Source: Bermanella sp034111105 (lineage in GTDB: Bacteria; Pseudomonadota; Gammaproteobacteria; Pseudomonadales; Oceanobacteraceae). From it: 9,378 bases of DNA. The translations under genes and the position numbers were made by a program. A model generated the notes under the pieces. The model ran no database searches. It worked only from the letters and a program-made list of their open reading frames with translations, and was not told the DNA's origin. Shown one piece after another: positions 1-7,812 of the stretch. The DNA lies in assembly GCA_034111105.1 (NCBI GenBank), contig JAWUXY010000152.1, positions 1 to 9,378 on the forward strand, written 5' to 3'. Every line of letters begins with the position of its first letter. Position 1 is the first letter of the stretch.

Positions 1-924
1 AATTTTTATAAGCGAATGGGCATGATGACGTATCCATTTTATTTGTTGACGCAGCAGTGGGGCGTAGAAAAAGCATTTGGTTTATTTTTAGAATCCGCTA
101 GGTCTTGCTGGCAGCCTAGTAGTGAAATACAAGAATCTGCGTATTGTGTGTTACAAACAGCGCAGTCAAAAGGGTATGAAAGTGACACTGTTATAGAAGC
201 CTTTCGCAGTGTAAAAATTCAATTAAAAGACCAAGACACGTTGTCCCATTACCAAATGAGCGCAGAAAAGCTACGTACTCAATTCACGGCCAATCCTCAG
301 TCTGACCGAGCCATTGTTTCATATTATTGGGAGTTTGGTGACGGGCAAACAAGTAATGAGGTCTCACCGCATTACGAATACGGTGCCAAGGGCGATTATA
401 CGCCTAAGTTAACAATTAAAGATGACCAAGGTGTAACCGATAGTTTTTCTAGAAGCCTCTCGGTTACCGATGAGTACTGTGCACCGGGAAGTTTAGCCGT
501 TAAGAAAAGAGAGTTTGATTCTGTCACCATTAATGGCGTAAATATTAACTTTGATGCCGACCGTTATGATTATTCTGGGCTGCCTGCCATTGATGTGACC
601 GCTGGTAATGCATTTACAATTGCTGTTACTGGCACAGTGCTTAATACTGAGAAACCCAAAACAACATGGTATGTACGTATAGACTTAAACGATGATGGCG
701 AATTTTCGTTTAAAAAAAGCGCTGAATTTCCGTTTACCGATGAAGAGTTGTTAAGGCTAGAGCAAGACGATAACGCCTACAGTTTTAACCAAGCGATTAC
801 TGTTCCAGCAGAATATTCGGGTAAAACATTACACATGCGTTTAAGCGGCGATACCCTTGGCAGCTTTAGTGCGTGCAGTGTGTACTTGGGCGCCGTAGTT
901 GATGTAAGGCTTAATGTACTTTAG
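1..924 (+). CDS. M4-family (thermolysin/vibriolysin-like) metalloprotease, C-terminal part with PKD and GEVED-like domains (5' partial)
   Basis: The frame is open from base 1, so the ATG at 16 is probably internal and the gene starts before the window. The first 70 or so residues resemble the helical C-terminal lobe of M4 peptidases: the pattern FYLL..QWGVEKAF.LF..A...W, then Y.VLQTAQ..GY, then V.EAF..V, matches pseudolysin and vibriolysin tails. Residues about 85-155 form a PKD domain (WEFGDGQTS, then H.YEYGAKGDYTPKL, then DDQG). The last 145 residues resemble a GEVED-type beta domain (RIDLNDDGEF, then ITVPAEYSGKTLHMRL). The HExxH zinc site and signal peptide would lie upstream and cannot be checked. 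Known family role: a secreted zinc endopeptidase, with the added modules assisting substrate binding or being trimmed after export. The M4 assignment rests on the tail alone. It could also be a degenerate relative. Confidence 0.7.
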   Translation, partial: NFYKRMGMMTYPFYLLTQQWGVEKAFGLFLESARSCWQPSSEIQESAYCVLQTAQSKGYESDTVIEAFRSVKIQLKDQDTLSHYQMSAEKLRTQFTANPQSDRAIVSYYWEFGDGQTSNEVSPHYEYGAKGDYTPKLTIKDDQGVTDSFSRSLSVTDEYCAPGSLAVKKREFDSVTINGVNINFDADRYDYSGLPAIDVTAGNAFTIAVTGTVLNTEKPKTTWYVRIDLNDDGEFSFKKSAEFPFTDEELLRLEQDDNAYSFNQAITVPAEYSGKTLHMRLSGDTLGSFSACSVYLGAVVDVRLNVL

Positions 925-1093
925 GTATCGTTGAGATACTTATTATTGAATTGCGTGCCATAAATAGGTTGTTTGTGTGAATGAATAACCTTAAGCATGC
1001 TTTGTTAACGATTAAATCGGCTAAAAAGCAGATTGTTGTCGCGGGTAGGATAGTCGGTTTTACTCACCATTTGATTATTTTATGAGGCTCCCA

Positions 1094-2314
1094 ATGCGGC
1101 TACGTCTTCCTTTTATATTGTCTCTTATATATTTATTAACTGCATGCAGCAGTATGACAGCGATTAACCATGAGCCTAAAGGTGACGAAAGCACGCCTAA
1201 AAAGCTGGCTGTGTTTTTAGATGGCACGGCAAACAGCGAATCCTCTTATACCAATGTTGCAAAATTATATAATTTAACAACCTTGCAAAATAATACCAAC
1301 ATACGTACTAGCTATATAAAAGGGGTTGGCACCGACGGCAAGGTATTGGGCATGGCCATGGGTTGGGGGATAGGTCATGACGTAAGAGAAGCCTATTTAT
1401 TTTTGGTAAACAATTATCAGCATACAAGGCATGACGAGATATATGTATTTGGTTTTAGCCGAGGCGCGTATGCGGCTCGTATTTTAGCTGCGTTAGTCTA
1501 TGTGGCAGGTATACCTGACTTATCATCATTAAAAAATGATAAAGAGCGGTATGACATGATTGATAAAATTTACGATGCGTACAAGGGTGATAAAATATTG
1601 CAAGAGCGCCGAGACGCGGTTGCAAGTGTATTAAAATATCGCCCAGTGCCTCGTGATATTACGTTTTTAGGTATTTGGGATACAGTAGAGGCGCTGGGAA
1701 CGCCGGATTATACCGAAAACTATAAAGAGCCAAATGCAAGGTATGAAGACCAGCTGTGTAATGTTAAAAAAGCGGCTCATGCTTTAGCAATTGATGATGA
1801 TCGTGCGCGAATTTTTACGCCAATATTATTAACCAGCCAGCATTTAGTTAGTACATGTGATTTTATTGTAATCAATGATGTAGTTGATGAGGTATGGTTT
1901 TCTGGTGCCCATGCGGATGTGGGTGGCGGGTATGATGATACCAATATTAGTGGCGAATCATTAAACTGGATGATTACTAAACTTAAAAAATATGACTTAT
2001 TACCAGAAGGTTCTAGCGTTTACGCCGACTACCTAGGTAAAACGCATGACCCTGAGGCAGGTCTATTTTCATTGGTGTATCGCCAGCGTAGTCGTGATTT
2101 AAGTGGCTATGTAGAGCACACCCCTTATTATAAAAATAAATTAAACATACATAGGTCGGTACTCAAAAGACTTGAACATAAAAAGCCCCAAGATTTTGAA
2201 TTTCAGTGGATGGATAAACCCAGCTTTAAGAATTGCTTTACTCAAACAAGCTGTGGTTTAAATTATAAGCCAGAGTCCGAGTGTTTTAACATAATAGGCA
2301 ATGAGACTGATTAA
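1094..2314 (+). CDS. DUF2235-family alpha/beta hydrolase, predicted outer-membrane lipoprotein
   Basis: The protein is 406 aa from the ATG at 1094. I prefer this start to the in-frame ATG at 1082 because TGAGG at 1083-1087 gives a Shine-Dalgarno six bases upstream, and because it leaves a compact signal peptide. A lipobox LTAC puts the acylated Cys at residue 18, followed by SS, which suggests outer-membrane sorting. DUF2235 marks in order: VFLDGTANS (about 40-48), the nucleophile elbow GFSRG (120-124, Ser122), GIWDTV (193-198, possible catalytic Asp), and WFSGAHADVGGGY (268-280). DUF2235 includes Tle1-type phospholipases delivered by type VI secretion, but no T6SS gene or adaptor is visible here and the lipoprotein signal argues for a cell-envelope enzyme. 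Substrate unknown; a lipid ester is a guess from family. It stands alone, 157 bp after the protease gene and convergent with the araC-type region. Confidence 0.85.
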   Translation: MRLRLPFILSLIYLLTACSSMTAINHEPKGDESTPKKLAVFLDGTANSESSYTNVAKLYNLTTLQNNTNIRTSYIKGVGTDGKVLGMAMGWGIGHDVREAYLFLVNNYQHTRHDEIYVFGFSRGAYAARILAALVYVAGIPDLSSLKNDKERYDMIDKIYDAYKGDKILQERRDAVASVLKYRPVPRDITFLGIWDTVEALGTPDYTENYKEPNARYEDQLCNVKKAAHALAIDDDRARIFTPILLTSQHLVSTCDFIVINDVVDEVWFSGAHADVGGGYDDTNISGESLNWMITKLKKYDLLPEGSSVYADYLGKTHDPEAGLFSLVYRQRSRDLSGYVEHTPYYKNKLNIHRSVLKRLEHKKPQDFEFQWMDKPSFKNCFTQTSCGLNYKPESECFNIIGNETD

Positions 2315-2366
2315 TATAACTGGTTTAGTACGTCTAGATGTTAGCGTTTCAATTTACGTTTGAATA

Positions 2367-2660
2367 CTAAAGGCTTGGTTTAAAAATAGTCGTTTTATAT
2401 TCAAATGCTCCTAGGCTACCGGTTACGGCACCATCGCCCTCGTTTGCGGTGGTGTAATAATCAGTGATGGCTAACACGACGAATACAGCATTGCCTAATG
2501 GTAGTGCCGCGAATGGAAGCAGCCCAGAGCTAAAGTTGTTTTGCGAGTAGGGTCTGTGCTAATAGGGAGTGTCATTGCTTCATGACCTCGCATGATAGCC
2601 GGTAGCTGTCAGTGCTATGGTGATCCTTTTATCGGTGCTTATTTGAATACATGAACGTTA
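2367..2660 (-). pseudogene. Decayed C-terminal gene fragment of unknown family, frameshifted
   Basis: The gap between the DUF2235 gene and the AraC-type gene reads on the minus strand as protein-like sequence split over three frames. From 2660 to 2583 one frame includes RITIALTATGYHA. From 2593 to 2549 a second frame reads MRGHEAMTLPISTDP. From 2552 to 2367 a third frame continues PYSQNNFSSGLLPF, then GNAVFVVLAITDYYTT, and ends FKPSL at a TAG. Adding one C to the CCC run at about 2550-2552 joins the second and third pieces smoothly, which suggests a one-base deletion. The composition looks like a beta-rich, perhaps secreted, domain, but I recognise no family. It partly overlaps the 3' end of the AraC-type gene. 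The alternative is chance open frames in non-coding DNA. Confidence 0.4.
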
Positions 2661-3409
2661 ATTTCACTAGAAATTGAAGTGGGTGTTAGGCTGAAGTTCT
2701 TTTTTGTTGAGCGAGAGAAATGTGCTGCATCAGCAAAGCCTGCCTGCAAGCTGGCATCCGTAAAGGGTACGCCTTCTAGTGTTAGTAGTAAGGCCTTCCG
2801 CATTTTTTCTAATAAAACATAGTTCTTAATGGATACATCAAATGACTCGCGGAAAAGGTGAGATAGGCGATCAGAAGATAGATTGAGTTCTTCTGCGTAA
2901 ACGGATAACGGACTAACATTCGGCAATTCTTTTCGAATACGCTGAGCGATACATAACGCACGGCTGTCGAATTTTTTATTACTCACACGATAATCCTCTA
3001 TCAATGTAAGAAGTTTGCCACAACCTTTTATCAATTGGCTGCTGTCGGCAATTCCCTTACGCGCAGTATGTATCCATGACTGCTCAGATAAATCCGTCTT
3101 AAATGAAATCGGGCGTATGCTCTCCCCGGCTAATAATTGGTTTAATGCATGGTATTCCATTGATACTGGGAAATATTGCAAGGCAATAAAATCCCCGTCG
3201 CTATGGATTATTATAGGCTGTGTGCGCTTTATTACCGCATAAGTCGCGGCTTCACGTTCGCCAGATTCTTGTTCTAAGATGATTTTTGCTTCGTCTAGGG
3301 CAATCAATACCGTGATACGTGCTTTTGATTCATTGTGGTACGAGCCTGAAGAAAATACTCCAAAATAGAAGTCTTCCCAGACATAAACCTGACTCGGACT
3401 ATTGTGCAT
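2639..3409 (-). CDS. AraC-family transcriptional regulator
   Basis: The product is 256 aa. The N-terminal 150 or so residues look like a cupin-type sensing domain (beta-rich, with VYVWEDFYFGVFSSGSY near the start) but no ligand can be named. The C-terminal 90 residues hold the paired helix-turn-helix of AraC/XylS regulators: LAEELNLS-type first helix (here YAEELNLSSDRLSHLFRE) and the second signature GFADAAHFSRSTKKNFSLTPT, close to the family pattern GF.D..HFSR.FK...G.TP. The ATG at 3409 has AGGA 11 bases upstream, slightly far. The last residues (SSEINVHVFK) diverge from the usual ending and run into the pseudogene behind. It follows the esterase gene on the same strand after 101 bp, so it most likely controls that gene and perhaps itself. 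Confidence 0.9.
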   Translation of the reverse strand: MHNSPSQVYVWEDFYFGVFSSGSYHNESKARITVLIALDEAKIILEQESGEREAATYAVIKRTQPIIIHSDGDFIALQYFPVSMEYHALNQLLAGESIRPISFKTDLSEQSWIHTARKGIADSSQLIKGCGKLLTLIEDYRVSNKKFDSRALCIAQRIRKELPNVSPLSVYAEELNLSSDRLSHLFRESFDVSIKNYVLLEKMRKALLLTLEGVPFTDASLQAGFADAAHFSRSTKKNFSLTPTSISSEINVHVFK

Positions 3410-3440
3410 CGTGACGGTATTCCTGATTTGGGTCTAGGTG

Positions 3441-3492
3441 CGGCTATTCATCTATCTTTATAAAGAATAGCCGTGTTTACAATGAATAGCCG
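3441..3492. repeat. Three-copy GAATAGCCG motif (one inverted, two direct) between esterase and araC-type gene
   Basis: CGGCTATTCA at 3441-3450 is the exact reverse complement of TGAATAGCCG at 3483-3492 (10 of 10), and its first nine bases also pair with GAATAGCCG at 3465-3473. The two same-sense copies are 19 bp apart. A 12-bp palindrome, TCTTTATAAAGA, sits at 3455-3466 inside the arms. In transcripts of the minus strand the left copy could pair with either of the other two. No T-run follows either hairpin, so a standard intrinsic terminator is unlikely. The position, just ahead of the AraC-type gene and behind the esterase, fits an operator for the regulator or an intercistronic RNA element. 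Confidence 0.55.
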
Positions 3493-3510
3493 TTGATTGT
3501 CGAGATAAAA

Positions 3511-4791
3511 TTATTTAGCAGGGTCAAGCAAGCGTGCTTTGATCATTGCATAGCATAAGGGGTTTCCTTGGATGTGATGAGTTAACCCAGAATCTGAACC
3601 TTGTGGTACTTGTACTAGCGTAGCTACATCAATAACGGGTACGGTGATACCCTTACTTTGAAAATATTGCTCTGCTTTTTCGGTGTTAAAGAAAGGCACT
3701 GTCCCATCTTCACTGCTGCCGCACATGATCATGGGGGCTTTAGGTACGAAATCATCCAATACTTCGTTCTTACGTAATGCAATGCGGAAGCTATGATTAG
3801 CATTTTCAATAAAGGTGTTTAGATAATCTGGTTGTAGATATTGGTCTGCGGTTGTTGGAAAAATACCGCCCAAAATTAATTCAAAAACGCCACTATCGCC
3901 GGGGAATTTTGTGCTCACTACGTTGCTGTATTGAGGGCGAAATGTGTCGTCTAGGTCATGGTAAATGTTGTTGTAAATGTTCTGGTAAGATTGAATCGTA
4001 TAAGACAGTAACGTACCGGCTGCGATATTGTGAATGTCGGGATTAACGCCATTTAAAAATGTCTCCTCTAATTTATAAGGCCCTGACATCGGGGCGCTCG
4101 CGACTAAATTAAATTCTTCGGCATAACTTGCCTCAATCAAACGTTGTGTCGCCATGACGGTATGGCCGCCTTGAGAATAGCCGGCGAGCATCACTTTACC
4201 TGAAAGCTCAACTTCATTATTTAGCTTACTAATCGTGGTCCGTGCAGCGCGAATGGCATCAATCATTGATTGTGCTTCGGTATCACGGTGCAAGTAGGGG
4301 TGGTAACTATAATCTGATTCGCCTAGGCCTAGGTAATCTGGGCTAATAACAACATAGCCGTGTGCTGCGAAAAAGCCATGGTCAGCAATGGCGTTGCCGA
4401 TATCTGCTTCAGTATGGGTCGCTAAGGTTCGAGTTCCGTGACCTTTTGCTAACAATGGAAAAGGGCCTTGGCAGTCAGGGCCAGATGGAATAGATAAGGC
4501 TGCTGAAAGCATGACTGCCTCTCCATTTACGCCTTTACTAGGGTAAGTCACTTGATGAAGCTCTACGTCGCAAGCCGCTAAGCCGGTAAGGGTGATAATG
4601 CCTTTGTCCGTCATAGCGCTGTCAATTTGCTGCTGGGTTACAGTCGCTACTAATTCACTTGTTGTGGTGTCGCGAGCCGTTTGAGTCATATTTGAGCGGC
4701 TCTTATTGTCACTGCCACAAGCACTCAGCATTATTATGCTGGCGATAATGCCGGTAGATAGTACATGCGATGGTTTAATACTGGCTTTCAT
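3511..4791 (-). CDS. Lipoprotein alpha/beta hydrolase, secretory-lipase/esterase-like
   Basis: The product is 426 aa. The signal peptide ends in lipobox LSAC with Cys25 followed by GSD, so an outer-membrane or surface lipoprotein is predicted. The mature part shows an alpha/beta-hydrolase fold: KGHGTRT (116-122, oxyanion-side loop), VVISPDYLGLGES (147-159), the nucleophile elbow GYSQGG with Ser206, a likely acid Asp362 in CGSSEDGTVP, and a likely base in THH at 404-406. The overall pattern, with DYLGLG and GYSQGG, is that of the secretory lipase (LIP) type and related bacterial esterases. The substrate is probably a soluble or short-chain ester; the sequence does not settle this. AAAAAAGG ten bases before the ATG is an adequate ribosome site. 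It is first in a likely module with the downstream AraC-type gene. Confidence 0.85.
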   Translation of the reverse strand: MKASIKPSHVLSTGIIASIIMLSACGSDNKSRSNMTQTARDTTTSELVATVTQQQIDSAMTDKGIITLTGLAACDVELHQVTYPSKGVNGEAVMLSAALSIPSGPDCQGPFPLLAKGHGTRTLATHTEADIGNAIADHGFFAAHGYVVISPDYLGLGESDYSYHPYLHRDTEAQSMIDAIRAARTTISKLNNEVELSGKVMLAGYSQGGHTVMATQRLIEASYAEEFNLVASAPMSGPYKLEETFLNGVNPDIHNIAAGTLLSYTIQSYQNIYNNIYHDLDDTFRPQYSNVVSTKFPGDSGVFELILGGIFPTTADQYLQPDYLNTFIENANHSFRIALRKNEVLDDFVPKAPMIMCGSSEDGTVPFFNTEKAEQYFQSKGITVPVIDVATLVQVPQGSDSGLTHHIQGNPLCYAMIKARLLDPAK

Positions 4792-4808
4792 ACCGTGATA
4801 CCTTTTTT

Positions 4809-4814
4809 ATTATA
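4809..4814 (-). promoter_or_regulatory. Candidate -10 box (TATAAT) of the esterase gene
   Basis: The minus strand reads TATAAT, a perfect sigma-70 -10 match, 17 bases before the esterase ATG. No recognisable -35 lies 16-19 bases further upstream (the bases there read about ACCTCC). A strong -10 with no -35 is typical of activator-dependent promoters and would fit control by the neighbouring AraC-type protein. The resulting leader would be only about 11 bases, which weakens the call. Confidence 0.35.
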
Positions 4815-5200
4815 AGATTGAGTAGGGTATCGGAGGTTGTAAAATATCTCTTGAATCTAGCTGCTAAAATGAATGTAGTGCCAGTTAAATGTGCAATTTA
4901 ATGAGTAGGTGTCTATGTACTCAACTTAGCTAAATAGCGATTTAATGCATTCGAAAAGCTCTATTTATCTTTTGCGTTCGCCGCAGCTTGGTCACCACTA
5001 TGCTAGCCTGAGCTGCGCATGGTATTCATGAAGTTGCGCATGTTCAGTTTTGTTTGATGTTGCATTATCAAAATATCACTAGAGCGGTAATAACTTGTGC
5101 GCAATGTCTAGTTAATTGCACTGAGTGATTAACGGAATTTGTACGGTGCTTATTTAGTGGACTTTATAAAACATGATTGGGTTGGTTTAAGTGAGTGGCT
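4815..5200. promoter_or_regulatory. Intergenic region upstream of the esterase with phased TGCGCA repeats
   Basis: No gene is visible. It holds TGCGCATG at 5014-5021 and 5035-5042 (within the longer near-repeat AGCTGCGCATG / AGTTGCGCATG at 5011 and 5032), and a variant TGCGCAATG at 5098-5106. Starts are 21 and 63 bp apart, both multiples of two helical turns. Paired direct repeats about 21 bp apart are characteristic of AraC-family binding sites. An inverted repeat CGCAGCT / AGCTGCG (4982-4988 and 5011-5017) overlaps the first copy. GTTAAT / ATTAAC at 5111-5116 and 5128-5133 makes a weak hairpin behind the small lipoprotein gene without a T-run. The repeats lie 220-310 bp before the esterase ATG, which is far for direct activation. 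Confidence 0.4.
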
Positions 5201-5584
5201 TTAAGCATCATTGCCCATGTTTACGTCAATATCAGATTCTAAATCAGCTTCAATTAGTGTGGGTTCATTAAGCCAGGAGGCTCTGATGCTTTCTATTTGT
5301 TGATTGAATTCGCTGTCTTCGCATTTGCCTTGTTTTTCAATCCAAAAAACAAAGTTACCAATCACCATGAATGAGCCCGATACCACAACGGTACCTGCAC
5401 CAAAAATCGCGCCGCCGACTAAGCAATCTAACGTGCCGCAAGTTTGTCTAAGTGCGATGGCTTTTAGACGGTAGCGTTTGGTGATGAGGTCACACTGTTT
5501 ATAACTGTTTTGGTGTATGACTTGAGGGTAGGCCACGCAACCACTTAACAATATTAATACACATATTGTTAAAATTTGTTTCAT
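5201..5584 (-). CDS. Small predicted lipoprotein of unknown function
   Basis: The product is 127 aa. It has a short signal peptide and lipobox LSGC with Cys16 followed by VA, suggesting the outer membrane. A glycine-rich hydrophobic stretch at about residues 52-82 (GGAIFGAGTVVVSG, then MVIGNFVFWIEKQ) could be a membrane segment. Four further cysteines (QC, QTC, LDC, GKC) flank or precede it. The C-terminus is acidic (EADLESDIDV). I recognise no family. AAAGGAA six or so bases before the ATG supports the start. It lies behind argF on the same strand but is cut off by the argF terminator, so it probably has its own promoter within 5585-5640 or depends on readthrough. Confidence 0.65.
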   Translation of the reverse strand: MKQILTICVLILLSGCVAYPQVIHQNSYKQCDLITKRYRLKAIALRQTCGTLDCLVGGAIFGAGTVVVSGSFMVIGNFVFWIEKQGKCEDSEFNQQIESIRASWLNEPTLIEADLESDIDVNMGNDA

Positions 5585-5631
5585 CTTAGTTCCTTTGAGA
5601 TAAAGGTGGTTAATGTTTGTGGTTGGTTAAA

Positions 5632-5663
5632 AAGAAAAAACCTCAATTGAGGCTTTTTCTTTT
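5632..5663 (-). terminator. Rho-independent terminator of the argD-argF operon
   Basis: The palindrome CCTCAATTGAGG at 5641-5652 is flanked by A-rich and T-rich tracts that extend the stem. On the minus strand the hairpin is followed by TTTTTTCTTTTT, the expected U-run. It begins about 40 bases after the argF stop codon. The near symmetry means it could also work on the plus strand. Confidence 0.85.
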
Positions 5664-5689
5664 ATGCTTTATCTGCCTATTGTTTAAGC

Positions 5690-6604
5690 CTAGGCTTCTT
5701 CAGATGTAAGCAAATATTCCATAAGAGCTTTTTGAGCATGTAAGCGGTTTTCGGCTTCATCCCAAACAACAGCACGTGGGTCATCTAACATGTCATGGCT
5801 GATTTCTTCACCACGGTGCGCCGGAAGGCAATGCATGAAGATAGCCTCTTTATCTGCAAGGTCCATCACGTCAGGGCTTACTTGATAAGACTTGAATACT
5901 TTTTCACGGGCTTTTTGCTCGTCTTCTTGGCCCATTGACGCCCAAACGTCAGTGACTAATAGATGTGCGCCTTTAGCGGCTTCTTTTGTGTCACGTACAA
6001 TGCGTACGCGATCCTTGTTGGCTTCCATTAGCTCTGGCATTGGGTCAAAACCTTCAGGGCAGTTAACAACTAAATTGAAATCAAATTGGCGAGCCGCATT
6101 AATGTAGCTGTGACACATGTTATTGCCATCACCCACCCAAACCACGGTTTTACCTTGAATGCTGCCACGGTGCTCTAAATACGTTTGCATGTCGGCTAAA
6201 AGCTGGCATGGATGATAGTCATCGGTTAGGGCGTTGATCACAGGCACGCGAGAATTTTTAGAAAATGTTTCGACAATGTCATGACCAAAAGTACGAATCA
6301 TAATAATGTCGCACATGCGTGATAATACTTTGGCGCTATCTTCAATTGGCTCGCCGCGACCCAGTTGGGTATCGCGAGACGATAAGAAAATTGCTTGGCC
6401 ACCGAATTGCCCAATACCCGCTTCAAAGCTGACACGGGTGCGCGTTGATGACTTTTCAAAAATCATACCCAGAGTTTTATTTTTTAAAGGCTCATATACT
6501 TCACCGCGTTGTTGAATTGCTTTTAATTCAATAGCGCGGTTAATAAGCATCTCTAATTCAGAGGGTGTGAAATCTAATAATGTTAAAAAGTGACGTACTG
6601 CCAT
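5690..6604 (-). CDS. argF: Ornithine carbamoyltransferase (anabolic)
   Basis: This enzyme makes citrulline from ornithine and carbamoyl phosphate in arginine synthesis, in the cytoplasm as a trimer or multimer. The 304-aa product has all family marks: carbamoyl-phosphate loop STRTR (53-57), HPCQ (131-134), the ornithine-binding DVWASMGQE (219-227) and HCLP (258-261). I chose the ATG at 6604 over an in-frame ATG at 6670: AAGG lies eight bases before it, the length matches the family (about 300-310 aa), the alignment normally begins at this point (MAVRHFLTLLDF), and the longer version would overlap argD. It starts 13 bp after the argD stop and is surely co-transcribed with it. All key residues are intact. 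Confidence 0.97.
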   Translation of the reverse strand: MAVRHFLTLLDFTPSELEMLINRAIELKAIQQRGEVYEPLKNKTLGMIFEKSSTRTRVSFEAGIGQFGGQAIFLSSRDTQLGRGEPIEDSAKVLSRMCDIIMIRTFGHDIVETFSKNSRVPVINALTDDYHPCQLLADMQTYLEHRGSIQGKTVVWVGDGNNMCHSYINAARQFDFNLVVNCPEGFDPMPELMEANKDRVRIVRDTKEAAKGAHLLVTDVWASMGQEDEQKAREKVFKSYQVSPDVMDLADKEAIFMHCLPAHRGEEISHDMLDDPRAVVWDEAENRLHAQKALMEYLLTSEEA

Positions 6605-6617
6605 AATCTTGGCCTTT

Positions 6618-7802
6618 TTATTTTTGTGCGTCGAAGTAAGCAATGATTTGCTCAGCGGTTTTTTGTGCAATTAAATCCGCTTCTTCGTCGGTTAAAACAA
6701 ATGGTGGTAATAAGCGCACCACATTGCCGGCAGTTACGTTTAACAATAAACCTGCCTCTAAAGCAGACTTCATAATGCCTGCTGCGTTTTCTTCGGTATT
6801 AAGAGCAATACCAATCATTAAACCTTTACCACGGTATTCTTTAACATAACCGGTTTGGTCTAGGTGCTTTTGGAGTTGCTCACGAATACGATCACCCAGT
6901 TGGGTAATGCGTGCGCATAAATTTTCTTGTGTAATGGTATCGATCACCGCGCAACCAGCGGCACAAGCCAGTGGGTTGCCACCGTAGGTGCTGCCATGTG
7001 AACCTGGTTGCAAAACCTCGGCGGCTTTGCCTTTAGCCAAACAGGCACCAATCGGTACGCCGTTGCCCAAGCCTTTGGCGGTGGTTAATACATCTGGGTA
7101 CCAATCAAAATGTTGGAATGCAAAGTATTCACCAGTACGGCCATTACCTGTTTGGATTTCATCGAGCATTAATAGCGCATCATGCTTGTCGCACAATGCA
7201 CGTAAGCCGTTCATAAATTCATCTGTGGCTGCGGTAACACCGCCTTCACCTTGAACAGGCTCAACCAGTATGGCCACAATATTCGAATTGTTGGCTAAAG
7301 CATGGGTTGCAGCATCTAAATCGTTGTAGTTAATACGCTGAAAGCCATCAAGCAGTGGGCCAAAACCCGCTTGCGCGGCTTTATTTGCGGTAGCGGTTAG
7401 GGTGGCCAAGGTACGACCATGAAACGCGTTCTCCATTACCAAAATGGTTGGTAACTCGACGCCTTTGTTGTGGCCGTATTTACGGGCAATTTTAATCGCC
7501 GCTTCGTTGGCTTCTGCACCTGAATTACTGAAGAAGACATTATCCATGCCGCTTACGCGGGTCAGCTTCTCGGCAAGTTCTTGTTGGCGACCGATACCGT
7601 ATAAGTTGGAGGTATGTACAAGGTTACCTGCTTGTGCACAAATGGCTTCAGTAATAGCAGGGTGGCCGTGGCCTAAGCCACACACAGCGATGCCGCTTAA
7701 CGCATCTAAATAAGCGCGGTCATCTGCATCGTAAACGTAAGCGCCTTTGCCTTTAGTAAAGGTGGCCGCTAAACGTCCGTAGGTGTTCATAATAGGTTGC
7801 AT
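6618..7802 (-). CDS. argD: Acetylornithine aminotransferase (class III, PLP-dependent)
   Basis: It converts N-acetylglutamate semialdehyde to N-acetylornithine with glutamate as amino donor, in the cytoplasm; many ArgD enzymes also act on succinyl-diaminopimelate in lysine synthesis. The 394-aa product shows SGAEAN (94-99), FHGRT (127-131), EPVQGEGG (181-188), LDEIQTGNGRTG with Asp214, and the Schiff-base Lys243 in TTAKGLGNG. The frame extends to an ATG at 7940, but those 46 codons look like leader sequence. The ATG at 7802 has GGGGA five bases upstream and gives the usual length. It is the first gene of the argD-argF operon. Some relatives (astC, aruC) are catabolic; the argF neighbour favours the biosynthetic role. 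Confidence 0.96.
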   Translation of the reverse strand: MQPIMNTYGRLAATFTKGKGAYVYDADDRAYLDALSGIAVCGLGHGHPAITEAICAQAGNLVHTSNLYGIGRQQELAEKLTRVSGMDNVFFSNSGAEANEAAIKIARKYGHNKGVELPTILVMENAFHGRTLATLTATANKAAQAGFGPLLDGFQRINYNDLDAATHALANNSNIVAILVEPVQGEGGVTAATDEFMNGLRALCDKHDALLMLDEIQTGNGRTGEYFAFQHFDWYPDVLTTAKGLGNGVPIGACLAKGKAAEVLQPGSHGSTYGGNPLACAAGCAVIDTITQENLCARITQLGDRIREQLQKHLDQTGYVKEYRGKGLMIGIALNTEENAAGIMKSALEAGLLLNVTAGNVVRLLPPFVLTDEEADLIAQKTAEQIIAYFDAQK

Positions 7803-7812
7803 ATCATTCCCC

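Noticed and set aside
925..1081. Terminator or promoter between the protease and DUF2235 genes
   Set aside because: GTATC/GATAC near 927-942 makes only a five-base stem without a proper T-run, and no -35/-10 pair stands out.
6605..6670. N-terminal extension of argF to the ATG at 6670
   Set aside because: It would overlap argD by about 50 bases and add 22 Lys-rich residues not seen in the family; the ATG at 6604 has a proper ribosome site.
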